A stretch of 64,000 bases of DNA from Letharia columbiana (Eukaryota > Ascomycota > Lecanoromycetes > Lecanorales > Parmeliaceae): NCBI RefSeq assembly GCF_014066305.1, contig NW_023501064.1, positions 615,082-679,081 on the forward strand, in the 5' to 3' direction. Below the pieces are notes generated by a model. The model saw nothing but the letters and a program-made list of their open reading frames with translations, made no database searches and was not told the DNA's origin. The position numbers and the translations under genes are program-made. Position 1 is the first letter of the stretch, and every line of letters begins with the position of its first letter. Of the stretch, positions 45,639 to 57,008 are shown piece after piece.

Positions 45639-48310
45639 ATGGCTTTGCTACAGAACGAAGAGTATGTATGTCCTGTACTATGGTTGCAGGATGAAGCGGG
45701 GAAACAAGTCTCCGGTCGAGTCGTACCTACTCTAGAATCGGTCCCATGAGCAATGGACTGCGTTTGGAAAGCTCTTAATTCTGACTATAGAATAGCTTCC
45801 TTATTTGGCAGCTCCGAACATCATACTTGACCCATAACAAGGATGGCATTGGCGAGCGTCTCATCAATGTCGACTCTAGTGTTCTTAATGATCCCAGCTT
45901 CCGTGCGGCAGGGTGGACTGCCAACATCGCGGACATCAAGAGGACGTATTCTCCGCCAATCCCAACTACCATTTCATCTGACTACTTCGCTGCTCCTCCC
46001 AGATCTGCCGGCATTGCTCCCGCGGGGTTCGAAGATGAGGATGAGGAAGGCGGTATGGTGACGGGACGAGGGAGTACTGAAACAGTTGGCCCAGGCCCAA
46101 ACGTCAAGAGAAGACGGCTTCGTGAACAACATGACGAAGATGATAGCAGTGATCTGAGCGACGAGAGCGACGAAGACACTGAAGGCAGTAGACGGTAAAG
46201 AATTTGTCTTCTTACTCTCAACGCTTCAGGACTAATTACAATCTGAAGGGCCGCACAGCAAATCAAGTTCGCAAAGATGCCTGTGAGGAATCGATCAGGG
46301 TCGTCGCCCATCCGCAGCTCTTTTGCGACAGATGGAGTTGAGGTCCTCATCACATCACCATCCAGGCGATCAAACGAGGGTAGATTACGGAGCGGGTCTC
46401 TAACATGCGTTGAGGCCGTGAAGCAGAGGGCTAGGAGGGACACGACCACAAGCAGTGAGATGTCGTCCGAGAACGAGCTCGATCCTTCAATTTTCGGAGC
46501 AAGGCGCAAACAGACTAATCCTGTCAAGGCAGCCAAAGCCGGTAGCCTTCTGACTGAGAAGCACAAGGAGGATGAGCGGCAGCAAATGCGCAATTTGACC
46601 ACCACGATCAATGAAGATTCGGAAGCAGAGTCAGATAGAAGCGATCTCTCTTCGGAATTTGCAGAAACCGCCGACTCAGAGTCGCTCTTAGATGACATTG
46701 CTGCTTCCTCACTGACTGATATGCCGCCACCATTGAACGTTAACAAGGACTCTCCAAGCAAGCTGAAGAACGCACCATCGTCTCTTCTTCATCCGCTACC
46801 TCCAGCGCGGCCCATCAGTACCCTCCAATCCGTTAGTCTTCTGGGACAAGCCTTGAGAGCCGGGAAATCCAAGCCCAAGAACCCTGTGGAGGCATTTGCC
46901 AGGCTATCTGGTAAAGGAGCTTTGGACCCTCTCAATATCCGAATATATGCACCTTTCTCAGAATCACCGGACAAACCATTTGAAATGCCCTTGCTGAAGA
47001 ATGTGCAAGCTACGGACTCCGGTGAAATCCCATTAGTCACCGTGGCAGATGCGATTGGATTGAGCTTATGGAGATATCGCGAAGAAGGCCTGAAACCCCC
47101 TATCGACGAATCTAGGCTCAGCGTTAATCTTTGGGTATTACGAATGGTCGAAGATGGAGAAGTCGAATATGACTTCCCTCCTTTGAACCGAACGCAGCCC
47201 ATTGTCGCTTTCACCTCGAACAACAATCGTGGTCCTCGAGGAAGGTCTAGAGAGAAGCCATATGATGAGTTTGCTTTGGTAGAGGCTACTCAAGCTCAGA
47301 TACAGGAAAACAAGAAGCTCACTCCCAAATTCGACAAATTGCTAGAAGCAACGAAAGTGGAGGCACCCGAAGCGGGTTCGCAGCGCCAGAGTCAGACTGA
47401 GAGAAAAGAAGCAGCTCTTGCTGCGACAGCACCTCGGAAACCAGCGCCAGCGCCAGCAGACAAGCCAGCCCTTCCTACAATTCACTCAACACCACGGATG
47501 GGTCCACCAAAGATGCTCAAGATCCACTTCACAAGTCTCGAAGCCTTCAGCCAAATCAGTACCATCGAGGTGACCACAGACACATACCTCGCCGAGGTCT
47601 TAGATATCGTCTGTAAGAGATGGAAACTCGACAAGTCCTACCAAATCTTGAAAGTATCCGGCACCAATACTATCGCCCCCGTAGATCGAACAGTTGAATC
47701 TCTCGGCGCTCGCACAGATCTCGATCTCGTACGCAGACGTTTCGCAAACGATGGCGCTCTCGGTCTCGGAGGGTCGCCGGGCAGTAGCTCGCCTAATGCA
47801 CCCTTGATTCTGGCAGAGGAAAGTGCAACGAAGGGCCAAAGGAAGGGGAAACTAATGCATCCGCTGGCCCAAAACTCTGAAATGCTGAACAGTACCGCTA
47901 AGTACAAGAAGTACAACGTCATTAGGAAACAACCTATGTCTTTCGCGCCTTCGCATCAACGAGTGCTGCTGATGGACGAAGATTACATGCATATCTTACC
48001 CGGAGAGACGGGGAAGACTTTGTTTGATAGCAGCGTAAAGACAAGTCGGGTGCCATTCAGTATGATTGTAGGGTGTAAAGTCAGCAGAAGGCATCCGAAG
48101 ACATTCCGGGTAGGTCAGCGCCTCACTCTGACGATGCGAAATCCGACTTGCTGACGTTCCATAACTCTCCAGGTGATTATCATAAGAGAAAAAGACGATA
48201 CGAAACGTTATGATTTCGAGGCGCAGAGCACCGTCGATGCTGCAGAAATCGTGGAGGAGATCAGGAAGGGTATGGAGCCGTATGATCAGCAACATCAAAT
48301 GATGGCGTGA
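45639..48310 (+). CDS. TORC2 subunit SIN1/AVO1
   Basis: Scaffold of target-of-rapamycin complex 2 that recruits AGC-kinase substrates at the plasma membrane. Exons are 45639-45661, 45796-46194, 46249-48109 and 48173-48310, giving 806 residues. The first coding exon is only 23 bases (MALLQNE plus two bases) and joins FLIWQLRTSYLTHNKDGIGERLI, restoring the conserved N-terminal block. After an acidic, Ser-rich region comes the CRIM domain (about 350-430: ARLSGKGALDPLNIRIY, DAIGLSLWRYREEG), a Ras-binding-like domain (about 560-640: LKIHFTSLEAFSQISTIEV) and a C-terminal PH domain (about 690-806: KKYNVIRKQPMSF, VIIIREKDDTKRYDFEA). All expected domains are present. Its 3' end faces the phosphatase gene 38 bases away. 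Confidence 0.9.
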
Positions 48311-48348
48311 TGCTTGGACCCATCGCCGATGAGCAAACGTCAATTATT

Positions 48349-49123
48349 TTATGATCCCTCCGCGGCTACAATACCCTTGCTTCTCTTCCACTCTGCATAC
48401 GGCTCCTTGTCTCGCCTCTCTCCCTCTACGATCTGTTCAACACCATACTCGCACGCGTGCCACACCCTAAGCTGTTCACAAAAGCCGCGATTTGGGCTCG
48501 CCATCGGTCTCTTCCCTTTTACGAAGAGCTGCGCTTCAGGGAATCCCACGCCCCACGCCCGCATTACTACGATGGGGATCAAGCCAGTCAGCGTCATCGA
48601 TCGTGGCGCATACATTTGGGTACTTCGAAGTGAACAGGGAGATGGAGACATACTATAAGCCATCACCAAAGTTACACTTCGACTAATCCCCATCCTGCAA
48701 TGTACGAGTACCTTCTTTCCCTCCGCCCTCTTCTCCTCAATCAGATCGCACGTTGAGCCAAAAATGGAGAGAAGATCTTCGGCCGGTTTGTCATCTTTGT
48801 TGAATCGCGCCGTCACGATGCCCAGCTCTAAATGCTCTTGGAGAGTTGGGGCTGACAGGTCGGAGCTCATTATTGTGAGCACGAAGGTTATGTCGGTGGA
48901 GCGGAGGGAGTCGATGTTTGAGGCTGCCAGATAGCTGGGAACATGTAAGGCACTTGAACCATGGCTTTTCGCATATAGCTGCCTGGAACAGTGTGAAGGA
49001 TGCTTACCCGCCGAGATAGAGATTTGGCATTATTTCGTTCAATGAAAGGGAGACGCAGCAGTTCCATAACGCTTTCTCTATCATGACCTTGGTGAGCCCA
49101 CCTCTGGTTTCTGGATTGGACAT
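48349..49123 (-). CDS. Dual-specificity protein phosphatase
   Basis: Exons are 49123-49008, 48934-48654 and 48566-48349 (introns of 73 and 87 bases), giving 204 residues, one catalytic domain. The fold begins MPNLYLGGYLAASNIDSL, and the active site is VLVHCRMGISRS (HCxxGxSRS: nucleophilic Cys, phosphate-binding Arg), followed across intron 2 by VMAYIMRAWG and the RPMASPNRGFCEQL helix typical of DSPs; a general-acid Asp (FNKDDKPAEDL) is also present. Without splicing intron 2, 29 unrelated residues would be read through. The substrate is unknown; small atypical DSPs of this layout dephosphorylate Tyr and Ser/Thr. The start at 49123 (MSNPETRGG) is chosen over an internal Met at 49084. Confidence 0.85.
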
Positions 49124-49534
49124 GGCGATGAGAGTATAGACTCTAGAAATTCTGATTTGGTGTTGGTGATTTTGATAAGTAAGTAGTGAAAAACGCGTGT
49201 CGCAGGTTCATGTCTCATCGCCTAGACACGTGACTTTAAAGTAGGCGCGAAAGCGGGTACACAGGGCTACAGCCGGCTCTCCAATCAAAACATGCGAGTT
49301 GGCCCATAATTCCATTCATTCAACTTCAAGCATCTTCTCCCATTTTCATGAACATGGTTCCTCGGAAGGAGCTCGGTATCTCTCGCTCTTCGATGCATTA
49401 GCTGACAGCGTCGTCAATGAGCGAAACGCTCGCCTGAAAAGCAAGACCGTTCAACCCACGCTTCTGATAGCTAGCTGGAAAAACCTGGCGGGAGACCCGC
49501 TTGAAGCGACAGGCGGGAATATCGCTCTCGAGCA
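49124..49534. other. Intergenic, no gene seen
   Basis: Spacer between two minus-strand genes, holding the 5' region of the phosphatase. A plus-strand frame at 49299-49715 overlaps the neurochondrin 3' end and has no domain character. Confidence 0.45.
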
Positions 49535-51088
49535 TCAAAGGCTCAGACTGTTCAACCCCTGCACCACTTCCTCTAGACCATCCCTGACCCCGCCGCTCGC
49601 ACCATCCACCTTCGCTAATAGTGCTTCCGCATATTTCTGCAACTCCACGACGGCACTCCTTCTCCGATTCCTGATGCCCCGAGGTGCCCGGACCATGAGC
49701 TCTACCGCGAGCTGACAGATCGCTACACCCAGCTCAAGGTTCGTCGCGTCGGCTGCGTGTACGACGGATTGGCGAGCTACTTCAACAATAGGCATCCATT
49801 CCTCCTTCGCGGGGCCAGTGACATCGGCTTCAACGACTGCCAACAGTACGCGAATAATCTCGATGCCGCGTGGGTGCTCCGAGGGAATGGGGAGTATGTA
49901 GTTTTCTAGGTCAGCAGTGAGGATGGCCCAGCCTTCTTCGCGGAGAAAAGCTTCGACGCCTTCGGCGATTTCGCTAATGCCTTCGAGAGATAACAAGACA
50001 GGATAGCGGAAGTCTTGACCAGATATATCTTGGTACAGGGCAAGGAAGACATCCATTATACTGGAAGCTTCTGTGCGAAGGGCGTCGTTCTCTTCCTCGC
50101 GGAGCCACAGAGACAATGCACGAAGCTGTGAGAGGGTTAACGGGTCTTCCGATATTCCACTTGATGTATCCCAAGCTATTGGAAGGGGACTGGCTGATCC
50201 TTCACCAAGAGTGCGAGCGGAGGGATGCAGGCCAGCCGCGCCCGCCGTGGAGGAGTCATAGCGGTCGCGGAGATGTTCGATAGTCAGAGACATTACTTCT
50301 GAGATGTTCGCTCGAAGCTTCATGAGGAGGTCGCCGGGCATTGGGGCTGGGAATCCGGGACCAGATCCCACATCTTCATTGTCATCGTCATTGTCTAAAG
50401 CCTCAAGACTCTGCACAAGGAAGCCGATAAAGGCGGAGATTATGTCGTAGGCTCTAGCTATACGCTCTGAGATATCAGGGTACTTGGCAGAATGTAGCCT
50501 TTCTTGCAGAGATGGGATGGTGGAGCGAATATCGATCAGTAGCACTGTGACGAATATGTAGGACTTTGGCTTCTGGTCCGTCTTCTCGTCTTTGTCTCTG
50601 GCACCGAAGACGGCTTGCGATCCTTCCCTTGTAGTTGCCAGCGTAGCGAGTATTTCCATGATCTGGGTGGCAGTTTCTGGAGGAGTGGAGCGCAAAACAG
50701 ACATCAGCAGTGGCACTCGGCCAACAAACCGGTCGTCCTTCTCTGGAGCGTCCATAATCGTCATGAAGGCGTGTAGTACTGCCACCGCCAACCCAACCAT
50801 GCTGCCGACTTCTTCTCTTGTTCTCTTGCTTTCCAGCTTGGTTTTCAAGAGTCGATCCAGGAACTTTACGGGTATTGCGCGCCAGCATTGTTCTATCACT
50901 GTACGTGTGCCCTCCTCTTCTGTGCCACCTTTTCGGCTGAGTTCCTGTTCAAGAACAGGCTTCAATAGGGCCAGCCCAACAAAACGGGAGGTATCATCCT
51001 TTGCTCTGAGTAACTCCAATGCCTTTTCGAGCTCTTTGGTGGGGGCATTGATGGCTGGTGGTTGGGTTTTTTCGGATTTTTGCGCCAT
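49535..51088 (-). CDS. Neurochondrin-family helical repeat protein
   Basis: Intronless, 517 residues from the ATG at 51088 (MAQKSEKTQ). The frame is open upstream to 51163, but that would be an extension ahead of the conserved start. The diagnostic N-terminal block is LELLRAKDDTSRFVGLALLK followed by AIPVKFLDRLLKT, matching the opening of the neurochondrin domain; the remainder is all-alpha, ARM-like (VPLLMSVLRSTP, IMEILATLATTREGSQ). An acidic loop (DNDDDNEDVG) is near residue 245. Animal neurochondrin interacts with membranes and signalling proteins; the fungal role is not established. A 72-codon minus-strand frame lies just upstream. Confidence 0.82.
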   Translation of the reverse strand: MAQKSEKTQPPAINAPTKELEKALELLRAKDDTSRFVGLALLKPVLEQELSRKGGTEEEGTRTVIEQCWRAIPVKFLDRLLKTKLESKRTREEVGSMVGLAVAVLHAFMTIMDAPEKDDRFVGRVPLLMSVLRSTPPETATQIMEILATLATTREGSQAVFGARDKDEKTDQKPKSYIFVTVLLIDIRSTIPSLQERLHSAKYPDISERIARAYDIISAFIGFLVQSLEALDNDDDNEDVGSGPGFPAPMPGDLLMKLRANISEVMSLTIEHLRDRYDSSTAGAAGLHPSARTLGEGSASPLPIAWDTSSGISEDPLTLSQLRALSLWLREEENDALRTEASSIMDVFLALYQDISGQDFRYPVLLSLEGISEIAEGVEAFLREEGWAILTADLENYILPIPSEHPRGIEIIRVLLAVVEADVTGPAKEEWMPIVEVARQSVVHAADATNLELGVAICQLAVELMVRAPRGIRNRRRSAVVELQKYAEALLAKVDGASGGVRDGLEEVVQGLNSLSL

Positions 51089-51119
51089 ATTTTCTTTGAT
51101 AGGATGCTGCTGTGAGAAT

Positions 51120-51338
51120 TCAAGGGTGCCGTCTCTGGGCGTTTTGGTCTGCAGGCTGAGCATTATGCTGAGGAGGGGGCTCCTCTCGTTCTCCGTTCAG
51201 GAAATCACGGATGAGGGCTCTGGTGTTTGGATACTTATGCGAAAAGTTGGCCAAACTGTCCCAACAGTGGAACGCACCCCATGCAATGACTGCAAGCTGT
51301 ATGATCTCATACTCCTGCTTTGATAGATAGAGCTCCAT
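51120..51338 (-). CDS. Possible small protein or upstream ORF ahead of the neurochondrin gene
   Basis: ATG at 51338 to TGA at 51120, 72 residues: MELYLSKQEYEIIQLAVIAW..., ending in a charged Gln/Pro-rich tail. It has a hydrophobic centre and looks more protein-like than neighbouring chance frames. It ends 31 bases before the neurochondrin ATG on the same strand, so it could act as an upstream ORF on that mRNA, be a separate small gene, or be chance. No family is recognised. Confidence 0.3.
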   Translation of the reverse strand: MELYLSKQEYEIIQLAVIAWGAFHCWDSLANFSHKYPNTRALIRDFLNGEREEPPPQHNAQPADQNAQRRHP

Positions 51339-51504
51339 AACGTACCAATGCTTGAATCGCAAACAGTAATTTCAAGGTGAACTGTAAAACTGTTAGTTCA
51401 TTGACCGATGTTCAACCGAGATCGCGCTAGTGAAATGTAAAGAATCAGTGGACCAAAAGCTTTGACAAAATCTCCGCGACATCTAACCATTGCACCGATT
51501 GACG

Positions 51505-52164
51505 ATGTCCCTCTCCTCTACATCTACTGCACGCTGCTGCGCGCGGGCACTACGCAACTCTTCAAGACCAAGACCACCATGTCCCGCCTCTTCAGTGGCC
51601 TCACAACGCCAACGAAGAGTGCCATCGCGGCGTTGGGAATCCACAGCAGCAGCAGCATCTACGAATCCTAAGGTGTCTTCCATAGTCGACCAAATAAGTC
51701 AATTGACTTTACTGGAGACTGCAGATCTCGTTTCCAACCTCAAGGTCAGTCACCTCGCATTTTAGCCGGAGATTTGCACGCACCTACTCCTCCTGCGAGC
51801 TCCCACAATCCGAAAGCTAACGCTGTCCCGCTGTTCTCAGTCTCGCCTCAACATCCCCGACATGCCCATGGGTGGGTTCTCCGCCGCTGCAGCGCCTGCA
51901 GCCGCTGCACCCGTCGAAGAAGAAGAAGCCGCCCCAGCAGCGCAAGAAAAGACCCTGTTCGCCCTCACACTCAAGTCGTTCGATGCGGCGGCAAAGCCGA
52001 AAGTTATCAAAGAGATCAAGAGCATGCTGGGCCTGAGTTTGGTGGATAGTAAGAAATTTGTGGAGAGTGCGCCGAAGCAGATGAAGGAGGGAGTACCGAA
52101 GGACGAGTCGGAGAAGATCATTGAGACGATGAAAGGCCTCGGGGCTGTGGTTACTATGGATTGA
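51505..52164 (+). CDS. Mitochondrial ribosomal protein bL12m (L7/L12 stalk)
   Basis: Forms the stalk of the mitochondrial large ribosomal subunit that recruits translational GTPases. Exons are 51505-51744 and 51841-52164 (96-base intron, GTCAGT donor, CTAAC branch, CTCAG acceptor), giving 187 residues. An Arg/Ser-rich N-terminus of about 50 residues without acidic residues is a mitochondrial targeting presequence. The dimerisation domain is VDQISQLTLLETADLVSNLK, then an Ala/Glu-rich hinge (APVEEEEAAPAAQ), then the C-terminal domain TLFALTLKSFDAAAKPKVIK, VIKEIKSMLGLSLVDSKKFVE and IIETMKGLGAVVTMD. The yeast equivalent is Mnp1. Confidence 0.93.
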
Positions 52165-53149
52165 GAGGAATTTTTAGGTGCTACGGTGTAGGAGATGGCG
52201 AAGATGCATCATTGCGCGGAGTTTGAGCCATGTACATGTACGGCAAGCATTAAAGGCATTGTTCTGGAGCATCCCTTCAGACGCCTCTTCCCGGCAGTTG
52301 ACCTTTTCATCATCTCTTCCTTTTCTGAAAGTGAGCGCTTTCATCAAGCTTCAGCAACGCCTTTTTGATCTTTCGCCGTGGTCCGTTGCTGCTAAACCGC
52401 AACTCTCGGTCTTTGCGCTACTGTATCAATCATCGAGTTTTTTGGACTCTGGATGACAGAGAAAAATCGACAAGTGAAATCCTTCTGCCGGCGACACTGA
52501 TTATTGGGGCTTCCTTGCTTTTCAGTATGGCTGTAAAGCTTGGAAAGGCTTCATGTAGCCTCTGATGGCTATTATATCTGAAAAGCACCCAAGCTTTGAA
52601 ATAGGAGTAACTGAACTGACAGGCTACTGCAGTTGCCACAGATCGAGCGACCAAGAAGCTGGGACTTCTGGTCCGAGGCGTTCATGAAGTAACTATCTTG
52701 GCTGCAACCTAGCTTGGCTTTAGCCAGATCCTAGAACAAAACCGCCGGGCTTCCAACAATGGTAATAAGGGTTCGACTCCCACTGGAGCGCGGAGTTTGC
52801 ACCGCTTCACCTTGATCGGAGACTTGTTCCAGGACACGGAACAGAAATGGCTGGAGCTCAGCTGAGGGTCGCGTGGTGGATCGACAAAAGATGCTGAAGG
52901 CCCTTCCGTATCTGTAAGCAGCCGGCATAGCAATGCTCCAGGGTTGCCGATGCAGCGAGCTGCACATCGAGCTTGCGTGAAAGAGGGGTAGCACGCCGGT
53001 GGAGGAGTTTGGAAATCAATCATCGTTCGATGACTGATCTTCAGACCCTTAGAGACGACCTGTCGTCAACAAGTTAAAATAAAGCGTTTCTCGGAGTAAG
53101 CTTGCAAGAATGGTGTAGTGCGAAAAATTTATTGTATGTCTTGTGATTT
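52165..53149. other. Intergenic, no gene recognised
   Basis: About 1 kb 3' of bL12m with only short frames. A GGTTCGACTCC at 52770-52780 matches a tRNA B-box, but no foldable tRNA surrounds it. Confidence 0.4.
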
Positions 53150-53326
53150 ATGTTAGAAGATGAGTTCCACCTCAATAATGGCTACATGTCTAAATGCGAG
53201 GCAGCACTTGACGGCACTGACACCTGTGAGGACTACGACAACTTAAAACCACTCCACAAGACAGTCGAAGAACTCGATAATGGCATTGCTAAGCAGGTTC
53301 TCAACAGCAACATGTGGTCAAAATGA
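53150..53326 (+). CDS. Short acidic ORF, 58 residues, unknown
   Basis: ATG at 53150 to TGA at 53324. The translation begins MLEDEFHLNNGYMSKCEAAL and continues with an acidic, Leu/Val-rich helical-looking segment (LHKTVEELDNGIAKQVLN). It lies alone in a gene-poor 2 kb stretch. It could be a small protein, an exon of an unrecognised gene, or chance. No family and no signal peptide are recognised. Confidence 0.25.
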   Translation: MLEDEFHLNNGYMSKCEAALDGTDTCEDYDNLKPLHKTVEELDNGIAKQVLNSNMWSK

Positions 53327-54225
53327 CTGCAGAGCGTGTAGCGGACGCAATGAACCAAGCAAGGGGTCTCAGTAATCGTGCCACGCAATGAGCTCGTTCC
53401 TCGTGCGTAGCACGATCGTTTTGATCAACGACGATGGTCTTCAATGCTCTCCCATGGCCTCCCGTGTTGCCTCCGCCCAATGTCCATCCATACATACAAC
53501 AAATCAAAAACTGGGCGGTACCAACATCGCCCCGGCTATGGTGCTCGCCGTCCTGTTACAACTCTCAGACATCCCGTTCTGGTATGCGTTGTACGTGATG
53601 GTAAACTCTCCCACAACGCCCATTTCCTCACTCTCGTTCTCGGTGGACTGGTACCCCTCGGTGTTCTCTGTTCGAATGATATTCACCGGCTTGTAGTCTT
53701 CCAACCAAGAGCACATACTCTGACTTCGTGTATCAAGACATTCTCGTACTTCCGCCTCTAGAGGCCACAGGGCGGAGTCCTGCGGCTTTCGACGAGGGAG
53801 AATGTCAAAAGCTGATACGGCATCTATGCCATCTTTTCTCTTCGCATCATGGTCTGGGTTTGACGAGGAGGATTAATGCAGTGGATATTGTAGTCAGTGA
53901 GTCTCGATCCTTTTTGTATGTTCAAGGATTGCTTGCTTGGGATTAAGTCAAGGTGTGGGAATGTTTGAATGCGGTTGTCTGATTTGGGGTTGGGCATTAG
54001 GAAAAGAGACAAGCGCTAGGGCCAATACAAGCCTTGAAATTTATGGCCAAAGCTTCAGGGTACTCTTGAGGATCAAGAAGAGTGTGATGTGAGTGGTCTG
54101 CAGTGAGCATGAGCGGTTTGACGGCTTAAGATCTCCTTTGACTTATCTCCCTCGTGGAAACAGCCGAAGAAGCTCGTTATGATGAACAATAGAATATCAA
54201 CATCCCACACTCTCTCGGGCCCCTC
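53327..54225. other. Region with open but unassignable frames
   Basis: Between 53388 and 53765 both strands are open in several frames (up to 105 codons) and the base composition is more GC-rich than the flanks, suggesting an old coding sequence. No frame shows a recognisable domain. An INDDG string in one plus frame recalls SurE phosphatases but nothing else of that family follows. Confidence 0.3.
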
Positions 54226-56009
54226 TCACCGTCTCTCAAGATTCGCGTGCAGTTTGTGCTGCCTCATGAACAAGCTCGAGACAGACGCCAGGACACTAAA
54301 CCCACAGACAACAATAAAAACACCTTGAACAGCTTCCATGTAATCCTGCTGCACCAGTCCCCTCAACTCAGCCGGTAGCCGGCCAATCTCGTCGAAATCC
54401 TCCCTGATCTTATCAATGATCCCCTCGGCATCTGCCACGCTACCGATACTTCTATGCAACTTGACGCGCAGCAGATTCTGAAAAGTAGCGGATGCTATCG
54501 TGAGGCCGATGACAGAGCCAGTCGACCTGAAGGCGAATCCGGCTGATGTGACCACTGCTTGGTGTTCTTGCTCCACAGCACTGACGAGAGCGATGAGGGT
54601 AGTTACCAGGATGCCGCCGACTCCTAGGCCGAACACGGCTAGGTAGATGAAGGGATACACGGTTGGTGTATTCGCGTTCATCGTCACTGTGAGCGCGGTG
54701 GAAAGTACAAGTAGTGCGTGAGAACATTTGTCGAGGTAGTAGTAGTTGCCCGTCGCTTTCATGATGAGGCCTGCAGCAAATGCCCCAACCGCTGCGCCAG
54801 CGCTAAACGGAATGAATCGCAGGCCAGCTTCGGTGGGCGATTTGCCGAGAAGTTGTAGATAGACGGGCATGAAGTATGTGAGGCCAAAGTACGCCATGAA
54901 TACGAACCAGTAGCTGAGACAGGCAGAGGCGACGGTACGGTTAAGGAGGAGTCGGATCGGGATGATGGGTTCGAGTGCCCTGTTTTCTTCAACGTAGACA
55001 AAGATGGAGAGAAATACTATAGATAGTGGTAGCGCGGTCAAGACTAGAGGGTGAGTCCAGGGCAGGACATTGCCTCCCGTATTCAGACCCAGGAGGAAGA
55101 GCACCAGAGCACAGGTCAGAGTGAACGATCCCAGGTAGTCGACACGTTTCAGCGCTGACCTCTCGCTTATCTTGACAGGGACTTTGACGGTGAAGAACAC
55201 CATCACGGCACCAACTATCACAAAGGGTACTTGCACCAAAAAGGCAACCCTCCATCCTGCTAACTCGTTGATCCAGCCACCCAACAAGCCTCCAATCCCA
55301 GACCCGGCACCGATGATGATGTTTCCGATACCTTGCAGCACGCCTCGTTTCCTCAGGGGCACCAGGTCACCAGCGACGAACATGCAGATCGTGACCGTTG
55401 CTCCGCCTCCTAAGCCAGCAATGGTGCGGCCTGTGATGAGGACCCATTCGCTCGGAGCCACGCCACAGAGCAGAGTTCCCAGACCGAAAACGAAATTGCA
55501 GACCAGAAGACCTTGGCGGCGGCCAAAGATGTCTGTGAGGCGGCCACTGAGGGGTTGAGTGACGGATTGGCCAATCAGGTAGGCTGAACCGATCCAAGAA
55601 AGCGTCTTGAGTGAGGAGAAGGAGCTTGAAATTGGAACCAAGAGGGTTGCAACGATTGTTGAATCTGTGTAAGTATCTGCTTGAGTCGTCTTTTCCACGA
55701 GAAAACGAAAGAATCCAAGTATCGATGAAAGGAAAAGGTATTGAAGTACTGACCAACAGCTATCAAAACCACACCAACCTAAGCAAATCAGCCTCAAGCT
55801 CCCAAATGGGTATTCAGGGCACAAGCTACCCATATACTGCCCATAATCAAAGCTAACCTGGCGTTGGATAGCTGCTCATGTCGTGAAGGCAAGGAATTTG
55901 AAACTCCCCATTCGCCATCGTCATGAGGTTTGCCCTCGGCAGGCACGTTTTGAGCATCATTCGCTTGTCTGAGAAGGGGACTTCGCTCGCTGGGCTTCGA
56001 CAGCGACAT
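54226..56009 (-). CDS. MFS transporter, DHA2-like (vacuolar basic amino-acid transporter type)
   Basis: Exons are 56009-55830, 55778-55754 (only 25 bases) and 55664-54226, giving 547 residues. Introns are 51 and 89 bases. The spliced first helix reads LALIMGSIWVGVVLIAVDSTIVATLL, where the micro-exon provides VGVVLIAV. Motif A is GRLTDIFGRRQ; motif C-like sequence is IIIGAGSGIGGLLGGWI. About 14 hydrophobic helices can be counted, with a cytosolic N-terminus containing SERSPLLR, a dileucine-type sorting motif seen in vacuolar MFS proteins. Overall layout recalls the Vba/Fnx vacuolar basic amino-acid transporters; drug:H+ antiport is an alternative. The ATG at 56009 is used because the frame extends upstream only to GTG. 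Confidence 0.85.
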
Positions 56010-56757
56010 TGATGAGTTGACGATGGCATGTTCAGAAATGGACGGGGATATCACGGGTTATCAAAAGAGCGAATGCTCGGATTTGGAGCTGCCATTGTAA
56101 ACGCTTAAGAGCTTCACCTAATCAAGCGAATGTGTGGTGCGCTTGTGCGATCTCGCTTGGTCAGATTACCGTGCATATTACACCATCAGCTACTCGTGGT
56201 TAGGCTCAACTTTGGCGCCCCAACGAATTTGCCGCTCGTTTCCATGACGCATGATTAGCACATCACTACAAGATGTTCATGGCGGTAATGACGACGTGAC
56301 TCGAAAGCTTGAACATTGGGATCGGCGGCGTAGCAAGTTGTATCAGTCTGTAAGCGTGAAAAACCTGGCCTGGGTAGATACTTGTACACTATTGCTGAAC
56401 ATCCTCCAAGTCTTTCAGCCTCTCACTCACCTACATGAAGAGGCGGGATTTCCAACAGCCCGTAGGGTCTATGTAAGTTAGTGGGTTAAGGTGGGAGCCC
56501 ATCAATGGTAGCAGTGATGACGTATTGCTACTCCGTAGAGCGGTTCCACCTATGGATGCAGACCTAGATGTTCGCGCTTTGTCAGCCAATGAGGGTTGGA
56601 ATGACCTTTCGAATAGAGCTGATACCCACCCTGAGATTCCAACCAGTTCTGTAAACCCCCAGATGGACCGCATGAGCGGCGAGCTGGCTCCCATTGTTTC
56701 GCCTCCATGGGCTTTTCCGCATATGTCAAGGGATCTCACACACGTACACCCCGTTTC
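56010..56757. other. Intergenic, no gene recognised
   Basis: Start of the gene-poor right-hand zone. Overlapping frames of 75-100 codons occur on both strands at 56251-56797 without domain content. Confidence 0.35.
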
Positions 56758-57008
56758 GATACATGTACACTACCTCAGTAATCCCTCGCACCCTTGACCG
56801 TTGAAGAAGTCGGACCCGTGTCCTATAGGACTATCTCAAAACACAGCAACTTTGATATGCACTGAATTCATAGAATCTCATACATAATAGAAAACCCTTT
56901 TTGATGCATGTACATATCCTTAGCAATCCCTCGCACTCGTGACTATTGGAATAGTCGGACCCGTTTCTGCAGAGTGGTCTTAGAACACGGCAACTTTGAT
57001 CTGCACTG
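56758..57008. repeat. Two diverged direct repeats of about 106 bases
   Basis: Copy 1 is 56758-56864 and copy 2 is 56903-57008, offset 145 bases. Both run from GAT(A/G)CATGTACA through TAATCCCTCGCAC or CAATCCCTCGCAC and GTCGGACCCGT to CAACTTTGAT-TGCACTG. A third partial copy (GGGACCCGGTTGCTGCAGA) is visible around 57033. The function is unknown. Confidence 0.7.

Noticed and set aside
52770..52780. GGTTCGACTCC, an exact tRNA B-box-like word
   Set aside because: The T-arm would have only three base pairs, no A-box lies at the right distance and no acceptor stem can be formed.
53388..53765. SurE-like phosphatase suggested by an INDDG string
   Set aside because: No other SurE motif follows in any frame, and the opposite strand is equally open.
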